From Lanius collurio (taxonomy: Eukaryota; Chordata; Aves; Passeriformes; Laniidae): a stretch of 64,000 bases of DNA. Below the pieces are notes generated by a model that searched no databases, was not told where the DNA came from, and was given only the letters and a program-made list of their open reading frames with translations. Each line of letters opens with the position of its first letter. The first letter of the stretch is position 1. The translations under genes and the position numbers were made by a program. Below, piece by piece: positions 62,491 through 64,000 of this stretch. The stretch spans positions 7,309,055 through 7,373,054 of the forward strand of contig JACBWW010000039.1 in the NCBI GenBank assembly GCA_020086605.1, in the 5' to 3' direction.

Positions 62491-63540
62491 TCCAGCCCTT
62501 TCCTTTCTTCTTCCACCCACTCTGCCTTGCCAGTGCTCTTTTCCACAGCACCCTTCATGGCAGAGCCATTTGTGAGCTCCCGAAATCCTGTGCAGAGGGG
62601 CCAGACCCTTGGGAGCCTCTCAAGACTGTCGAGGGAGATGCAGGGCATTGTGGCAGCTCCTGTCCTGGGAGATCTTGGATGAACTTCCAGATGCTCTGGA
62701 GTCCCATGAGAGCTGCCACGAGGTGTCTCAGCAAGGGAAAAGGTCTACAGGTATCTGGGGCAGATCTCTACCAGTGCCATGGAACCTGGCCTCTGCTGCC
62801 TTTGTCCCCTCATTCTCCTGGCCCATGGACTTTTTATTGTGCTGACTTTTTTAAAGATGTCCAGTCACTGTGGGAAAGCATATTTCCTATGGCTTTAACT
62901 AGATTATGCTGGAAGAAACAGCAAGACGGAAGGGTTTCCAGCTTGGCCTTGGCTTTGTTTTGCTCTCTTGTTTTTCACTGCCGATTGAAACAACAGGAAA
63001 TCTGGCATGCAGATAGTTCAACAGGATGTGGCTCCCATGACTCCTGACCCCTTGCCTGCTTCAATGTACCCCTGGTGCCTGGTATGGTGTGGTGTGACCA
63101 GTCTTGTGTGCTGACCACTGGCAGGAGGAGGCTGGTGCTGCCACTGCCACAGCAAAAGATCCCAGCGCCTGGGGGACGTTTGGGGACTGTCCATCCACGG
63201 AAAAAGTGAGGAATGAGAGAGCAGAGAAGCTGCTGCCTCTGACCTACCTCACGGCCCCATGTGCTCTGTCCCCACCACCAGGCAGACTGCCCTGTGAGCT
63301 GTGGGAGCTGTTTCAGGAACACAGCTGGGAAAATGAACAATAGGAAACCCCACAAGTGTCAAGTGTTGTGGCTTTAGGTGAGGTGCCTCTTGGGTGGAAA
63401 TCCCCACATCTCCCAGCCAGAGTGGGATGCCCCCCTTGCTGCCCAGGCAAGCACGGGAGTAGTCGGGGCGCCGCTCCGAGTTTCCTGCCCGGACCCCACC
63501 CGCCCGGGCCAGTCCGCGCCCCTCTGAGCGCTGCCGTATC
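62491..63540. other. Intergenic sequence between HDAC8 and the CITED remnant
   Basis: No exon supported. GC content rises sharply from about 63460, suggesting the CpG-rich start of the next locus. Confidence 0.45.
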
Positions 63541-63556
63541 CTCGTAGACCCCGGAG

Positions 63557-64000
63557 ATGAGCTGTTTACAGTCCCTTCCCCGCGGCACGAAGGACCTCAT
63601 GGGGATGGCGATCCTGCGCTACCCCTTCGGTGCCGGAGATATGCCGGCGGTGGGGACTCCGCCCGCTCCCCGCCCCTGTGGCCCCGCAGCGGGTCCCAAT
63701 GTTACCAGTTTGCGTCTGCAGAAGCCCCACGTCTAGAACCGCGCCATGGGGAGACCTCGGAGCCCTGTTGCTCCCCGCACTACAACAGAGCCCCACGGAA
63801 TCCGGCTCGCCGCTCGCCTGGGGCTTGGGGACGCAGCCGCGGGGCGCAGGGAAGCCGCCCCCTCCAGGCCGCCGGCCCCAGCCTCATCGACTCGGAGCCA
63901 GGAACGAGGTGCTCAGGGTGGAGCTTGGCCTCGACAGGGCGGACGACCTGCCGGATGCCGGAGCCCTGGCTCGGTCACCACGAGTTGGAGTCCCCGTCGG
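63557..64000 (+). pseudogene. CITED-family gene (CITED1-like), frame-disrupted, runs off the window
   Basis: After a possible acceptor (TATCCTCGTAG at 63537-63547), ATG at 63557 opens 59 residues that include AILRYPFGAGDM and SLRLQK, resembling the N-terminal half of CITED1/2. A TAG follows at 63734. Downstream, pieces of the CITED p300-binding tail appear in shifted frames: LIDSEP (63883-63900), EVLRVELGLDRADDLP (63906-63953) and EPWLG (63961-63975). In CITED proteins these form one continuous tail that binds the CH1 domain of CBP/p300. Mammals have CITED1 next to HDAC8, which supports the call. The breaks may mean a true pseudogene or errors in GC-rich sequence. A CITED3-type paralogue is an alternative identity. 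Confidence 0.78.

Overview
This is a vertebrate nuclear genomic window, almost certainly from a bird and plausibly a passerine. The evidence is several CR1 LINE fragments of the avian type, long-terminal-repeat insertions of an avian ERV style, short introns, and a gene order of SHROOM4 (minus), BMP15, PHKA1, HDAC8 and a CITED-family remnant (all plus). In mammals the first two genes and the last three lie on opposite arms of the X. In birds I expect both groups on the chromosome 4p/4A segment, which is the ancestral counterpart of part of the X.

Layout. 1-4773: degenerate CA-rich minisatellite, a CR1 fragment and unassigned sequence downstream of SHROOM4. 4774-15387: SHROOM4 on the minus strand, ten coding exons joining in frame to about 1403 residues (PDZ, ASD1, ASD2), with a CpG-rich promoter end at about 13740-15545. 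15545-16210: degenerate pentamer array. 18438-20013: BMP15, two exons, 364 residues. 21945-22615: TG-rich minisatellite. 22620-42718: PHKA1 CpG promoter and 33 coding exons, 1242 residues, ending in a CaaX box. Intron 9 carries a 1256-bp solo LTR with a perfect 5-bp target duplication. 42719-46030: intergenic, holding a 106-bp copy of the HDAC8 first-exon region. 46108-61975: HDAC8, 11 coding exons, 368 residues, interrupted by a 400-base N gap in intron 9. 63557-64000: a CITED1-like gene broken by several frameshifts, running off the window.

The genes are housekeeping or developmental and do not form an operon or a single pathway. SHROOM4 is an actin and ROCK scaffold, BMP15 an oocyte growth factor, PHKA1 the regulatory subunit of glycogen phosphorylase kinase, HDAC8 a class I zinc deacetylase, and CITED a CBP/p300-binding co-regulator. 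I found no prokaryotic-style system, CRISPR array, or complete mobile element.

Exon limits were read by eye from splice signals and reading-frame continuity. Every multi-exon model closes in frame, which is strong internal support. The least certain boundary is the acceptor of SHROOM4 exon 7. The most interesting observations are the broken CITED gene, the duplicated HDAC8 first exon, and three 3' splice sites that abut repeats or transposon ends.
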